From Sanghuangporus weigelae (Eukaryota; Basidiomycota; Agaricomycetes; Hymenochaetales; Hymenochaetaceae): a stretch of DNA of 64,000 bases. The notes beneath the pieces are model-generated. The model made no database searches. It saw nothing but the letters and a program-made list of their open reading frames with translations, and was not told the DNA's origin. A program made the translations under genes and the position numbers. Location of the stretch: assembly GCA_033182465.1 (NCBI GenBank), contig CP137324.1, positions 930,001 to 994,000 of the forward strand, given 5' to 3'. This document shows, piece after piece, positions 13,729 through 25,300 of this stretch (positions are counted from its first letter, which is position 1; every line of letters begins with the position of its first letter).

Positions 13729-14650
13729 TCACTTCTTCGCCGTCATTGGCGCATATGCATTCACTTTCACTACTTGTCAGATCTGGTAATATCATGTGCG
13801 AATGAAGACACCAACTCCAAATTTACTAAAGAGCAGTGCAACGCATTTGCATATACTGTGCTTTTTCTATTTCTATGACAGACCAAGTTATTGAGACATC
13901 AGAACTGAGATCATACAAAATAACATTTTCCTCTCGTTCAGGAACTGTAGTCAACGCAGGCGTTGAACAGCATTAATATTGTTCCTAAGCCATCAAGTCG
14001 AGAAGAATGCATTTGCCGTGCGCAAGTTGTCTTCCTTTTAATTGGGACAGATCCCGATGTAATTCCTCCTTTGAAAGCTTAGGTGCTTAAGCGGTAAAAT
14101 GAGCATGAGTTGCTGACTCGTAACCAGCGCTTATGAGGAACGCGATCGGAAGAGTTATACGACGTTGGTTCGTTGATGAGAATAGGAAAAAGGGGAACGA
14201 GCTTAGGTGAAAAGACGATGATAAGTTCGTTTCAGGAATCAGGATCCGTTCGTTCAAAGGGGTGTTACAGATAATGGCCGCAAGCCACATATACATTCCA
14301 AAGCACAGGCCTCAAAGCAAAGAACCTCCGCGTGTTTCGTCCTAACGATCCACCAACTGAATGTTCCAACCCGTTCAGCGACCCTGGACGATGCGTCTGC
14401 GATGCAGGAAAGATCGTAACTTCGTGTGCAAGTGTGGTGGTGCATGTACAATCTTTGTCCGACGTAGTGTTACATGAATGCAGATGCCTGACTGAACACA
14501 GCATGCCGTGAAGTAATGGTATGAGACTGGCGTAGGCGATGCAGACCTGCGACGATTAGGTGGCACATGACGATAAGGGATAAGAGACGACATACTTCAA
14601 GTTCGTGACCAGCTTCCGTCCATTCCGGATAGCCGTCAAAGCTCTGGCTT

Positions 14651-15530
14651 CAAGCACACTTCGATTGCCAATACCGGTGCTGTCAGCCTTTCCGAACCTG
14701 CCACTCACTGTTCGGATGATCACCTGCAGCCGGTACCCGTCGGTAACCCTCATGGCTATAGCAGACGTCGGTCCGATCAGAGTGGCAGGTGTTTCGTTTC
14801 CTCCGGTGGCCCGTAGGCCTGGTCGCCGAGCGAACACTGTTGGCATTCTGGAACACTCAGCGACCTTTCCGCCTCTACTCGTATAGGATCGATGGCATTG
14901 ATAGTCCGACCTGTGAGCCCGTCGGCTACTCAGTCTCTCTGGACCGAGCGGTACAGACATGCCGATCTACCCGACGAGGAGGGCGAGCCGTGCACTGTCC
15001 CGATACACCGACCACGACGTGCGACTTACATTTGTGTGCAAAGCACAGCTCATGCGCAGTCGGAGGGTGGTGGTACGGCGGCATAACCGGCCACACGCTG
15101 TGCCGTGTTTTTTTACATGGTATAGCGTCTGTCGATGACTACATCGAGTGTCTTTCATTGAACGATTTGTCGGATGGGCGACTATATGCGAGCATCAGGA
15201 GTGGATGGAGTGGCATTATCACTACTCGAACGGGGATGGAACACGAGGTACTCGATGAAGGAAGAATGTGACAGACGTACCTGGGAGGTCAGTGTCGCCA
15301 CTGCCGAAGGTAGACGGCAACCACGATGGGAGGCTCCGATAGAGGAGTACATGGGTGGATGTACGACGGGTATCGCGAGCATATCAGGGCGAGGCCCCGA
15401 GAGTATTACAGAGAGGTTTGACGATGAAGTGAGGAGGCCACCAAATAGGATAAGGGGTGATGGTGGAAGGTGGAAGAGATGCATGTCTCGAAGAGCAAGA
15501 GGGGGCGGCCTTTTATAATCCGGAAAGTGG
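14651..15530 (-). repeat. Dispersed intergenic repeat, copy A
   Basis: This stretch aligns over most of its length to 44751-45310 in the same orientation, with many substitutions and small gaps but several nearly identical blocks. The best block is 14715-14750 against 44801-44836 (36 positions, one mismatch). Other shared blocks surround the words CAGTCGGAGGGTGG and GCCGTGCACTGT and the TGTCGCCACTG region. Reading the minus strand, a TATA-like TATAAAAGG lies at about 15509-15517, upstream of the shared blocks, and the other copy has TATAAATG in the equivalent place. Frames are not conserved between copies, which argues for a non-coding or decayed element. Orientation is assigned from the TATA position only. 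Confidence 0.55.
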
Positions 15531-15740
15531 CAGACAGTGGCAGTGTGGCAAATAAGGTTATGTGGCTAGCAGCTTAGACTGGACTGCAAACCCGTAATAG
15601 GGAAATTGACTCGAACCATTCAGGCCTCGACAGACAAAGAACGTTCCAGACAGACGTGCGCTGAAGCATCGTGGCAAGCATACTAACCTCTGAACTGTGA
15701 GACAGTTCACAGATCGAATTTCGGTTGTTGGCGTGGCATA

Positions 15741-15830
15741 AGTCGCAGCGCAGTCAAGTCGCGTTGTTGTGGTTTGTTGATGTGTTTTATTACAGCACGT
15801 TGTGATTACATATCATCCGAATCCGGTAAC
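15741..15830. repeat. Short dispersed repeat, copy A
   Basis: The segment around the word GTTGTGGTTTGTTGA (preceded by AGTCAAGTCGC and followed by GTTTTAT..C.GCACGT) recurs at about 55171-55240 with roughly four of five positions identical. Function is unknown; it may be a remnant of a mobile element. Confidence 0.5.
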
Positions 15831-16632
15831 AAGCTAGGCTTCGCCTCGAGCTCGAGCCTCAAGGTGTGAACCACTTCTTCCGCTTTTCCTTATGTTTATC
15901 ACAGACCTCCCAGTAGTATATAATTAGTCGGATTATTATTGCTTATGCAGTACTAGCTCTAGGCTAAACGTTCTGACTGCAAGACTCCTTCTTGTCTTTA
16001 ATATATCGCTGATGATTTTTATTTTTCGCGACGACGGACAATAACTTCGGGCTATGCACCGTGATAAGAGTGGCAGGTGTATATATGTATAACCGCCTGG
16101 TCCGAACGATAGCGTCAATACCTTTTGCCATGAATACTGAAAGGATCGGTTCGAAGATCGTAGAATGACGGCTGCACCAAAGGCTCTGGAACAAAGCATT
16201 CCATATCATGGCATGGAAAATGTATCGCTGGACCAGACCCTCGATTCAATGCGAGCGGGGTTGGAAGACGCAGTCCTGTACTCTACGTGCTGAAAAGACA
16301 TTTCCATACAATTTGATAGAATTTATTTCTTTGTAAGCCTGATGATCGAGGTCTCCATGGGTGAACGGTAAAACTGCTCTGGTTGCTGAAGAGAAAAGAT
16401 GGTAAGGTATGAACGTGCGGCTGACGTGAGTCGAATAACAGCACGAAAATTGCATCACACATCAAAACATTGACATTGAGAGAGGAAGTGTCCATGTGGG
16501 TGAGTCTTTGGCGGAAAAAAGGTAGCTCAGGGAGGAAAGGTATGACGTAAAAGTGGGAAGTAGCTGCGTTGCGTACATCGTACAAGTGAACAAGGCAACG
16601 AGATCGTTGTTGTCCGAATATATTACTGATTA

Positions 16633-17920
16633 CTACTGATTAAAGATTAAAGATAATTAGCATCAAAGATGGGTTTATGGACGGAGCAACTCACCAGGAA
16701 GTAGTCCGGCACACGACGAGATACTAAAGGCTCACCAGCTCGTGGTGCCGGATCGAATTGTAGGCTAAGCGTACTTGTTAGTCCATGAGGAATTCGATTC
16801 GACTGAAATGATAGGACTCACAAGGTGTAAGCTAATTTTTCGTCGATTTCCATGATTGCTGCCTGATTGCCACATCTATAGCAGTAATTCGGCGCACTAA
16901 AGATAGTTACTACGTTTCGATCCTGACTCCAGTTATAACCTAAATTATACGTTAATATTGAAACCATGGAATTAGAAACAACCCGATACGCACCTTCCAT
17001 AACCAACTGATGCGCACGAGCGACGAGTGTGAGCCCGTTGCTATGGTTGAAGGCTTCTGAGATATCCTGTCCGAAAGTGTACCCTGCACCGCGAGGTGAA
17101 ATACCCCAGCCACAACGGTCATCCGGATCGGACCACAACAGATCACACATAGGCCCTTCGTGCGGTACCTCCTGCACACGGTCAATGGATCGGACTTGAT
17201 CAAGGGTATCTATAGAGGGTGAGAGGCCGCCATGAAGGCAGAAGATCTGGAGAAGCAATGATGCAATGATCAACCATATGTAGCATGTCTTCCATAGATG
17301 ATGTGTCGACATACTTGATTTTCGATGAGAGCGGTTAAGGGAAGGAAGTCGAAGAGATCTGTGAAGTAGCGCCAGACGTTGGCGTTCCCGTACTTTCGAA
17401 GGCACTCGTCGTAGAAGCCGTACACCTGCGTTATCTGGCGCGATTCGTGATTGCCGCGAAGGATGGTGACGCGATCGCGGTACCGGAGTTTGAGGGCGAC
17501 CAACAGCGTTACGGTCTCCACGGAGTAGTATCCACGATCGACGTAATCACCCATGAAGAGATAATTTGTGTCTGGAGAGTTGCCACCGATCCGAAAAAGC
17601 TCGGTGAGATCGTGCTAGTCGAAATGGATGCTTAAAATTGGAATATTTAAGAACTGAGGGTCGAGGGTACATACGAATTGGCCGTGGATGTCCCCGCATA
17701 CTGTTACGGGGCACCTTACGGGTTGAACATTGGACTCCTCCATCAAAATTTCTCGAGTCTAGTAGCATTACATGAGAACGCATACATCTCAGCGACGTTG
17801 TCGGGAACAAGGGCACGCGAGAGGAAAGCTGACCTTTTCGCAGAGACGTTTTACGTTATCTTCGGACAGTTGTTTGCAGTCTGCGAGCTGCTCGATCCAT
17901 TTGTCTAATTCTTGTTCCAT
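16633..17920 (-). CDS. Serine/threonine protein phosphatase PP2A catalytic subunit
   Basis: The catalytic C subunit of PP2A. From ATG 17918-17920 it begins [20 protein letters not shown], matching fungal PP2A-C starts. The metal-binding and catalytic motifs are present in order: [92 protein letters not shown] and [16 protein letters not shown]. The C-terminus is RRVPDYFL, the conserved tail that is carboxymethylated and phosphorylated. An intron of 59 nt sits directly before the stop codon: after CTG a GTGAGT donor opens, and the CAG acceptor is followed at once by TAG (16633-16635). Without this intron the reading frame would run on past DYFL. About 310 residues. It is divergent from CCT5 with only 164 bp between the start codons. 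Confidence 0.95.
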
Positions 17921-18084
17921 TTCTTGATCTGGTATGAAATCGTGTAAGTGGTGCGAGTCTAAGTCTGTGCTGCGTGCCTCTCGGGCCAAAGTGCTGAATG
18001 TGTCGTATGTGTGTGACAGGCTGTGACTGAAAGTCTCTGTCCGCGCACTACTAACTAGAGCAACTTTTAGTCTTGCCTGCAACC
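17921..18084. promoter_or_regulatory. Shared divergent promoter, PP2A-C / CCT5
   Basis: Only 164 bp separate the start codon of the leftward phosphatase from that of the rightward chaperonin gene, so the two must share promoter DNA. No TATA box stands out. Co-expression is inference from spacing. Confidence 0.55.
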
Positions 18085-20329
18085 ATGGACCAGCAAGCCG
18101 TCTATGCAACCGACGAGGTGCGCATATACCTGCGAAATATAGAGTTCAGAAGCAAACTTATGTTTATATGCAGTACGGGCGACCCTTCATCATTGTTAGG
18201 GACCAGCAGAAGAAAACACGGAGTCATGGGGTCGAGGCAATAAAAGTAAGCGCAGTCTGATCGTACTTTATGAGAACAGCGCTCATTTGGCAAACCCAGT
18301 CGCATATCCTTGCAGCGCGGACAGTAGCGAACATCGTCAAGACGTCGCTAGGACCCAGAGGTAGCTTGTTTTTGAATTGACATGACTTGTGCACTGACGC
18401 AAGTCGTGCAGGCCTAGACAAGATCCTGATCTCTCCAGACGGCGATATCACGGTCACGAACGATGGTGCTACGATCCTTGGAAAGATGGAAGTCGAGCAT
18501 CAAATCGCAAAGCTTCTTGTCCAGCTCTCAAAGAGTCAAGATGATGAGATCGGTGACGGTACAACCGGTGTTGTCGGTTAGTGGTAATTATCCATTCCCG
18601 TTACGTCCTGATTTCCTGGAATTACGATTTAGTCCTTGCTGGTGCACTGCTTGAACAGAGCGAGGCATTGCTTGATCGAGGAATCCACCCGACTCGAATA
18701 GCCGATGGTTTCGAGCGAGCTTGCGTTTTGGCCGTCAAGCATTTAGATAGCATTTCCGACACTGTCGAGTTCTCGAAAACGAATACGTTGAACCTGTTCA
18801 AAACAGCGAAGACGGCTCTAGGGAGTAAAATGTATAGTCCGGTCTTACTTGCAAAAGAATACTACTAATGTTTGGATGAACAGTGTGTCTAAGGAGCATG
18901 ACCGATTTGCGCAAATCGCTATTGATGCTGTGCTTTCTGTTGCCGACCTACAACGGAAAGACGTACTTTTCGATCTCATCAAGGTCGATGGCAAAGTTGG
19001 TGGCTCTCTTGCCGATACTGCACTCATCAAGGGCGTGTTAGTCGACAAAGACATGTCACATCCTGGAATGCCGAGTACGGTTAGGGACGCGCGTATTGCG
19101 ATCCTCACATGTCCGTTTGAGCCGCCGCGCCCGAAGACAAAACACAAGCTCGACATCACAAGTGTGGAAGAGTTCAAGAAGCTACGAGAGTACGAAAAAG
19201 AGAAATTTACGGATATGATTAAACGCGTGAAGGACACTGGCGCAAACCTCGTCATCTGCCAATGGGGCTTTGACGATGAAGCAAATCACTTGCTTATGCA
19301 GAACGATCTACCCGCGGTGAGATGGGTCGGTGGACCCGAGATTGAGGTAGTTTTATTACATCTGATTGTTTCACAACTTAGCTAATCGTACTCTACGCTA
19401 GCTCATCGCGATCGCAACAAATGGGCGAATTGTCCCGCGATTCGAAGATCTGTCCCCAGAAAAGCTCGGTAAAGCTGGCGTTGTACGGGAAGTCACTTTT
19501 GGTACTACGAAAGACAAGATGCTTGTTATTGAAGAATGCGCAAACACGCGAGCCGTCACCGTTTTCGTTCGCGGGTCCAACAAAATGGTAATTTTCATAT
19601 TCTTTACTGAAGTTAGTAGAGCAAAGGCTAATGAAATAATTACAACTAAACAGATTATTGACGAAGCGAAGCGTGCATTACATGATGCTATCTGCGTAGT
19701 GCGAAACCTAGTCGTCGATAATCGCGTCGTGTATGGTGGCGGGGCGGCTGATATCAGTTGTTCGACAGTGGTTGCAAAGGCTGCGGATGAGGTTTGTGGA
19801 AACTATTTTTCTCTTAAGTATCGTCCTTGACTTTTTTTTGGCCAATCAGATCCCGAGCATCGAGCAATACGCGATGCGTGCCTTCGCATCTGCTTTGGAT
19901 TCTGTGCCACTCGCACTCGCAGAGAATTCTGGATTGTCGCCGATTGAAACGCTTGCGGAGGTACGCAGCCGGCAAATCGCCGAAGGGAATCCGCGTCTTG
20001 GTATCGATTGCATGGGCGCTGGTGACAACGGTAAGTAGCTTTGTTCCTCGAATGCTTGCCTTTTGGTTCACCATCTATTTCCAGACATGAAGCGTCAGTT
20101 TGTGTATGATCCACTTATTTCAAAACGGCAACAGTACTTGCTAGCGACTCAGGTACGTTCTCTGACTCTTTGGCATTGTCTTATTATAATGGATTTCATT
20201 TATTTCCAGCTTGCAAGAGCCGTTCTAAAAATAGGTCAGTGGCTATATCAGATTGTCAGCAAGAAGCAGTCTTCTAACGTTTTATTCTTTGCAGACGACG
20301 TGATTGTTACCGGTCAGGATTCTGAGTAG
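18085..20329 (+). CDS. CCT5: T-complex protein 1 subunit epsilon (CCT5)
   Basis: One of eight subunits of the cytosolic chaperonin TRiC/CCT, which folds actin, tubulin and WD-repeat proteins. About eleven exons. It starts [11 protein letters not shown], then [20 protein letters not shown]. Family motifs include [40 protein letters not shown], the ATPase motif [126 protein letters not shown] and [12 protein letters not shown]. The residues GDGTTG and GGGAA around the nucleotide are intact. It ends [13 protein letters not shown] with TAG at 20327-20329. About 555 residues, standard length. Confidence 0.96.
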
Positions 20330-20551
20330 ATTAGCAACTTGTGCAGATAATGTAGAAACAAACTTTTATTTTACATTAGCTTGATCGCGTCTGAGATGCC
20401 AAGTTGATGTTCGATCTCTATTTGGTTTCGAGGCAAAAGGGTATTGTCCCAGTCTAACAAGAACAAGTAACTACAGTGCGATATATACAAAACACAGAGA
20501 GCTATTGAAACGATGCAAACAGAGTACTCATAATTAATACAAAATCCTTGG

Positions 20552-22158
20552 CTATCGATCCAAAATTTGAACAATAGATTCGAGAACGACCCGAGGTTTG
20601 AGGACAACTCTTCTCTCAACCGTCTGCGGAGAGAAGTCCTTGCCATCCTTACCTTTATTCGTCAAGCACTGTAACCCGACTTCCGTCGTGCACAGAACAC
20701 GACCTCTGCTCGGCCCATAACCCTCATACACATTCTCCATAGCAACAGGATTGAATTCTCGTACGCTCTCGACGAAGAGAGGCTGGAAGTCGGTGCTCAT
20801 GGTCCCCTCGCGGATGATGAATGCGAACCGATTTGCGAGCTCTGCGATGCGCCGGAGCTGCGAGCGGTACTTCTGCGTGGCGCGTGTGAGGAGCTCTTCG
20901 ACCTCGCCTGCACCGCCGGCGGAGAGGACGTTGGCGACGCCCCGGAGGCAGGTGTCGGTCACTTCGTTCGTCGCGAGCTGGTCGATGTTGGGCGATAGAG
21001 CGCGGATGTGCGAGTGTGTAAGCGCCCGCCAGCGGCTTGAGGTTGGCTGGGGTTCTGAGAAGAGAAGAGAATATAGATAAGATATAGGTCAAGTGAGGAT
21101 GCGGGAAGCGTACCGGATGCGTGCATGTGGGAGTAGATCTTGGATAGGTGCGATTCGAGTTTGCCAGTTGATCCGAAACAGAAAGACGACATTGCATGCG
21201 CGATACATTGACAAACGCAAGCTATATAATATACGAAACATTACTCAGTCAATCTTCGGTCTTATTGAACATATGGACGCTCACCTTGTAAGGCATACTG
21301 CAGTATCGTCGGATCCTGAGAATGGTCTCTTTTCTCAAGGACCTGTCGCATCTTTGAGCCAAAGCGCGCAGCGACACGCTCGAGCGCCTTGCGTCGGCCC
21401 GCACTGGGTCCAGGCGCGGGCGACGGCGACGGTGTGTTCCTGCGAGATCCGACTGCCGCTGAACCAGGACCGTTCGCCACGGGAGGGTGCATCGCTTCGC
21501 TGGCCGCGGCAGCAAATTGGAGTATTTCAGAGTTGATGTCCTTGACGGCCTGCACGAGATCGCTGCCCGCCCACCGATCCGTCTTGGTGAGGAATCGCTC
21601 CATCGAGCGTACTTCCAGTCTGCGCTCCTCAGCGACCCGTCGGAGTTCGGTATTCTCAGCATCGAGCGTGCGATTCCTCTCCCTGAGCTGGTCGAGCAGT
21701 ATGTCCTTTGTGCGGACCTGGGTCGAGGCCTCCCTGAAGGCTGATTGGAGCGCATAGTGCTTTTCGCGGAGAGATTTTAGCTCTGCCCGGAGGCGGGCGA
21801 TCTCCTTTGCTTGGGGTGATTGATCCAGAGCGGGGTTTGGGGCGGCCAGGTCGTCGTGACGAATAGTACTAGCGCTACCAGTGTAATAGTTGTCTGCGTA
21901 CACGATGCCCGCCTCGTGTGCAGCAGTCTCGGTCTCCCGGCCGTCCTCGTCGCTTACGTCGTCGTCGTATTCACCGTAGAATTCGTCGTAAGCTGCGTTG
22001 TGAGAAATGGATGAACCGCCAGGGTTTGATGAAGAGATGCCAGAATTGGGAACCCAGGTGTTTGCTGAGCGCAGAGACGAGGACGATGACGGGTGACGAT
22101 GAGCGTAGTTCGCAAGCGACGAGCCGAGAGAGCCGCCCGCGTTCTTGAGGGCGTACAT
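20552..22158 (-). CDS. Uncharacterised coiled-coil protein
   Basis: I do not recognise a named family. Exon 1 (ATG 22156-22158) encodes a Ser-rich start, an acidic stretch (YDEFYGEYDDDVSDEDG), a coiled coil of about 90 residues (SPQAKEIARLRAELKSLREK, QLRERNRTLDAENTELRRVA, MERFLTKTD) and a Pro/Ser linker, ending RKALERVAARFGSKMRQVLE and QDPTILQYALQ. Although an open frame continues to a stop at 21262, a GTGAGC donor there joins in frame through a TATATAG acceptor (about 21222) to ACVCQCIAHAMSSFCFGS, and a second intron joins to EPQPTSSRWRALTHSHIRAL. The C-terminal part has VTDTCLRGVANVLSAGG and FQPLFVESVREFNPVAMENV. About 497 residues in total. A gene starting at the internal ATG (21192) is possible but less likely. 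It is divergent from the Hsp70-like gene, 206 bp apart. Confidence 0.7.
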
Positions 22159-22364
22159 GCGACGACGAATAAATTATCTCACTTTAACGTGAATTTCTCG
22201 AGGAGGGAGGCCTCAAGGCGGGCACGAGGCATCACTTATTACTCTTCGAAGCGAAGCACGTTCTCCTCGAGTCTGAGACTGCCTCCGGTTTATCTACCTC
22301 CCTTTTCTTTTTCTTATCACCACCACCTCCCGCCCTCTTTTACCTAACAGTAGCCGGCAAAGAC

Positions 22365-25300
22365 ATGGCTGGCAGCAGCAAAGCAAATAACAGAAAGCCG
22401 TACAACGGCGATCGTCGCGCCCTCGTCCTTGCGTTCGACGTCGGCACGACTTTTTCAGGCGTCTCTTACGCCTTCCTTGACCCGGGCGAAGTCCCAAAAA
22501 TTCATGGCGTCACTCGGTGTGTGCTCGTGCTATCATATCTATGCTCTCAATACTCACGCGCGGGCGGCGTGAAGGTATCCCGGCCAGGAGCACGTTACTG
22601 GCAACACGAAAATCCCTTCTCTGCTTTACTACGACCGAAATGGTAAAGTAATCGCTGCAGGGGCAGAGGCCGAAAATGGCCAGATAGCAGCTGAGGCTGA
22701 GGATTATGGCTGGTACAAGGTCGAGCTGTTCAAGCTGCGACTGCGTCCTCGGCGCATGCAGCTAGACATGAACGGCATGCGTCTAAGCCCTCTGCCCCCT
22801 GGCAAGTCCTCGGAGGACGTGTTTGGAGACTTCCTCGCATATCTCTTCAATTGCACGAGAAAATTTATCGAGGACACTCATGCGAACGGCGCAAACCTCT
22901 GGCTTGCCGTCGAACGGGACATTCACCTCGTGCTCAGCCATCCGAACGGATGGGAAGGCGCACAGCAGAGTCGTATGCGCCGAGCCGCCATCAGCGGGGG
23001 GTTGATCCCCAACACTGATGAAGGAAGGGCCAGAATACGTTTCGTCACTGAAGGCGAGGCCAGCATGCATGCATGTATTCTCAGCGGTCTCGCGCATGAT
23101 GTATTAGCAAGCGGAAATGGCTTCATCGTTGCCGATGCTGGCGGTGGTACTCTCGATGTCAGCAGCTACATCTTACGCGGCACGCATCCTCTGCAGATCG
23201 AGGAAGTCGCTCCTCCAGATTGTATGTTATCCTATCTCTGTTCATGTGCGCCTGGCCCCTAACATTATCTTCTCACAGGCGTCTTCTCTGGAGCCGTGTT
23301 CGTGAGCCGACGATGCCGTGTCTTCCTTGAAGGTCAGCTCTCCTCCTTGCTGCTTCCTAAAGCAGCGATAAGCGGTGCTGAAATGGCTTCTCCTTTATCT
23401 CTCCAGAGAAACTCCGAACGTCCAAATATGGTGAACCTGACATTCTGGACCATATCACGAAACGTTTTGATGAAACTACAAAACGACTTTTCCGCGACAA
23501 AAAGGAGCCGCAATACATCCAGTTTGGATCCCCGCTCGACAGGGATTCCAGAGTCGGCATCCGGAGCGGACAGCTTAAGCTTCTGGGGTACGTGATAGGC
23601 TTCCCTTGATTATCTTCTGAGTCAGTGAGTGCTTCGCGAACACGATGGCTGATGGTTATCCTTTGATCTAGGACGGAAGTAGCTGACCTTTTCGAGCCCT
23701 CCATTCAGGCGGCAGTAGCGTCCATCCATAGACAGATCGAACTTTCCCGAGGAGCTGTAAAGGTAGTATTCAGTCTTCTACGTTTGAAAAATCGCAGAAG
23801 CATGACCCCAATTGTCTTCCTCAGGCTGTCTGGCTCGTCGGTGGTTTTGCTGCAAGTCCCTGGCTCTTCTCCCAGCTCCAGCAGCGCCTCTCGCCGCTTG
23901 GAGTCACTGTCAACAGACCTGACAGTCAGACGTAAGCTCTGCCCCTAACCACGACGCCTGGAAGATAACTGACTTGCTTCTATCTACGCACAGATCAAAA
24001 GCCGTCGCAGATGGAGCAATTGGATTCTTCTGCGATCATCACGTGTCTGCACGCATGTCGAGATACATGTACGGTGTGGAGTATCTACGTGAAATCGATG
24101 TAAATGACCAGGAACACATCACACGTGCTGGGCGTCAGCTGCAGCTTCCGTCCGGACCCAAGTATCTTCCTGATGCTTTTGATTGCATACTGGCCAAGGT
24201 AAAAGAAAATGCACTTCGCTCTCCTGTGTTCGGTCATATTAATCTTTTTGTTCGCAGAACGTGCGTGTAAAGGAGAGCTCTGTGTTTTCAAGAAAATACT
24301 ATACGGAAGTGACGAAACTGAGCACGCTTTCGGTTTTCGAAATTGAGATATGGTGCTACCGCGGAGGCGAAACGATTCCAAAATGGATCGATAGAAACTC
24401 AGGTAATTTTCTGCGTTCAGTGCTCCGGAAAGACTGATTATAGCTTCGATTTCCTGTAGACCAATTCGGTAGTCTGTGTTTCGTGCGAGCAGATTTGTCG
24501 AAGCTGAGTAACAGCGCTGAGCCGAAGAAGGGAGCGAATGCACAGACGTACTGGACCGTAGTCTTCAGTATTGAAATTCACTTTGGCTTGACTGAGTTCA
24601 AGGCGCGTATGAAGTGGAATGAAGATGTAAGTAGGAACTTTCAGATTTTCCGACCCGGGAGGCTGACTTTGCTGTTTGAATAGGGCAAGGTCCGCTATGG
24701 CCCCGCTACGATCGTTTACAACGAAAAGGGCGTACGAAGCGACGAAGACGACGCTCATTCTGTCGCAGGTGGTGATGACAACATTCCCGTATCGCCTCGC
24801 CGTCCGTACGGCTCGCTCCTCAACCATTCTACATCCGCTCGCGGCGCGCGCCATAGAGAGCGCGATAGAGACCGTGGTATGCACAGGGAGCCGTCTCGTC
24901 AGGCCCACGCGCCTTCGCTCTCTGGTAATGGAATAAGCCGTTCCATGAGCGGTCAGACGGACGCGACCTCCGTCGAGACTGTCACTCGCGAACCATCTCC
25001 TCCGCCAGCATCAGCTCCGCCTGTGGCAAGTTCTATAAGCAGCTCGACGAGAGGAAAGAGCAGGTCGCGTGGTCTCGGTTCAGTGGTCCCATCTGTCCAT
25101 GAACCTGAGCCAGAACCAACGTTGGAGCGCGAACTCGAACCGTCAATACATTCGCATGCGCCTTCGATGCACTCTCGCGCTCCGTCTGCATCCGCTCCGA
25201 TGTCGATGCACTCCCGTGCTCCCTCTACGGTTGTCCCGGCGTCGCCCTCTATACATTCACGCACTCCTTCTGTCGCGGCGCCGCCTTCGATGCATTCACG

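Larger units (their letters stand above)
13729..16632. other. Gene-poor 2.9-kb region with dispersed repeats
   Basis: No protein gene is supported here. Many short frames exist, but none has conserved content. The central part (about 14651-15530) is homologous to 44751-45310, and 15741-15830 is homologous to 55171-55240; both are described separately. The rest is unique-looking sequence and the 3' flank of the leftward PP2A gene. Confidence 0.5.

Noticed and set aside
14556-14960. 134-codon minus-strand frame covering a conserved repeat block
   Set aside because: The homologous block in the other copy is read in a different frame and hits a stop, so the frame is not conserved.
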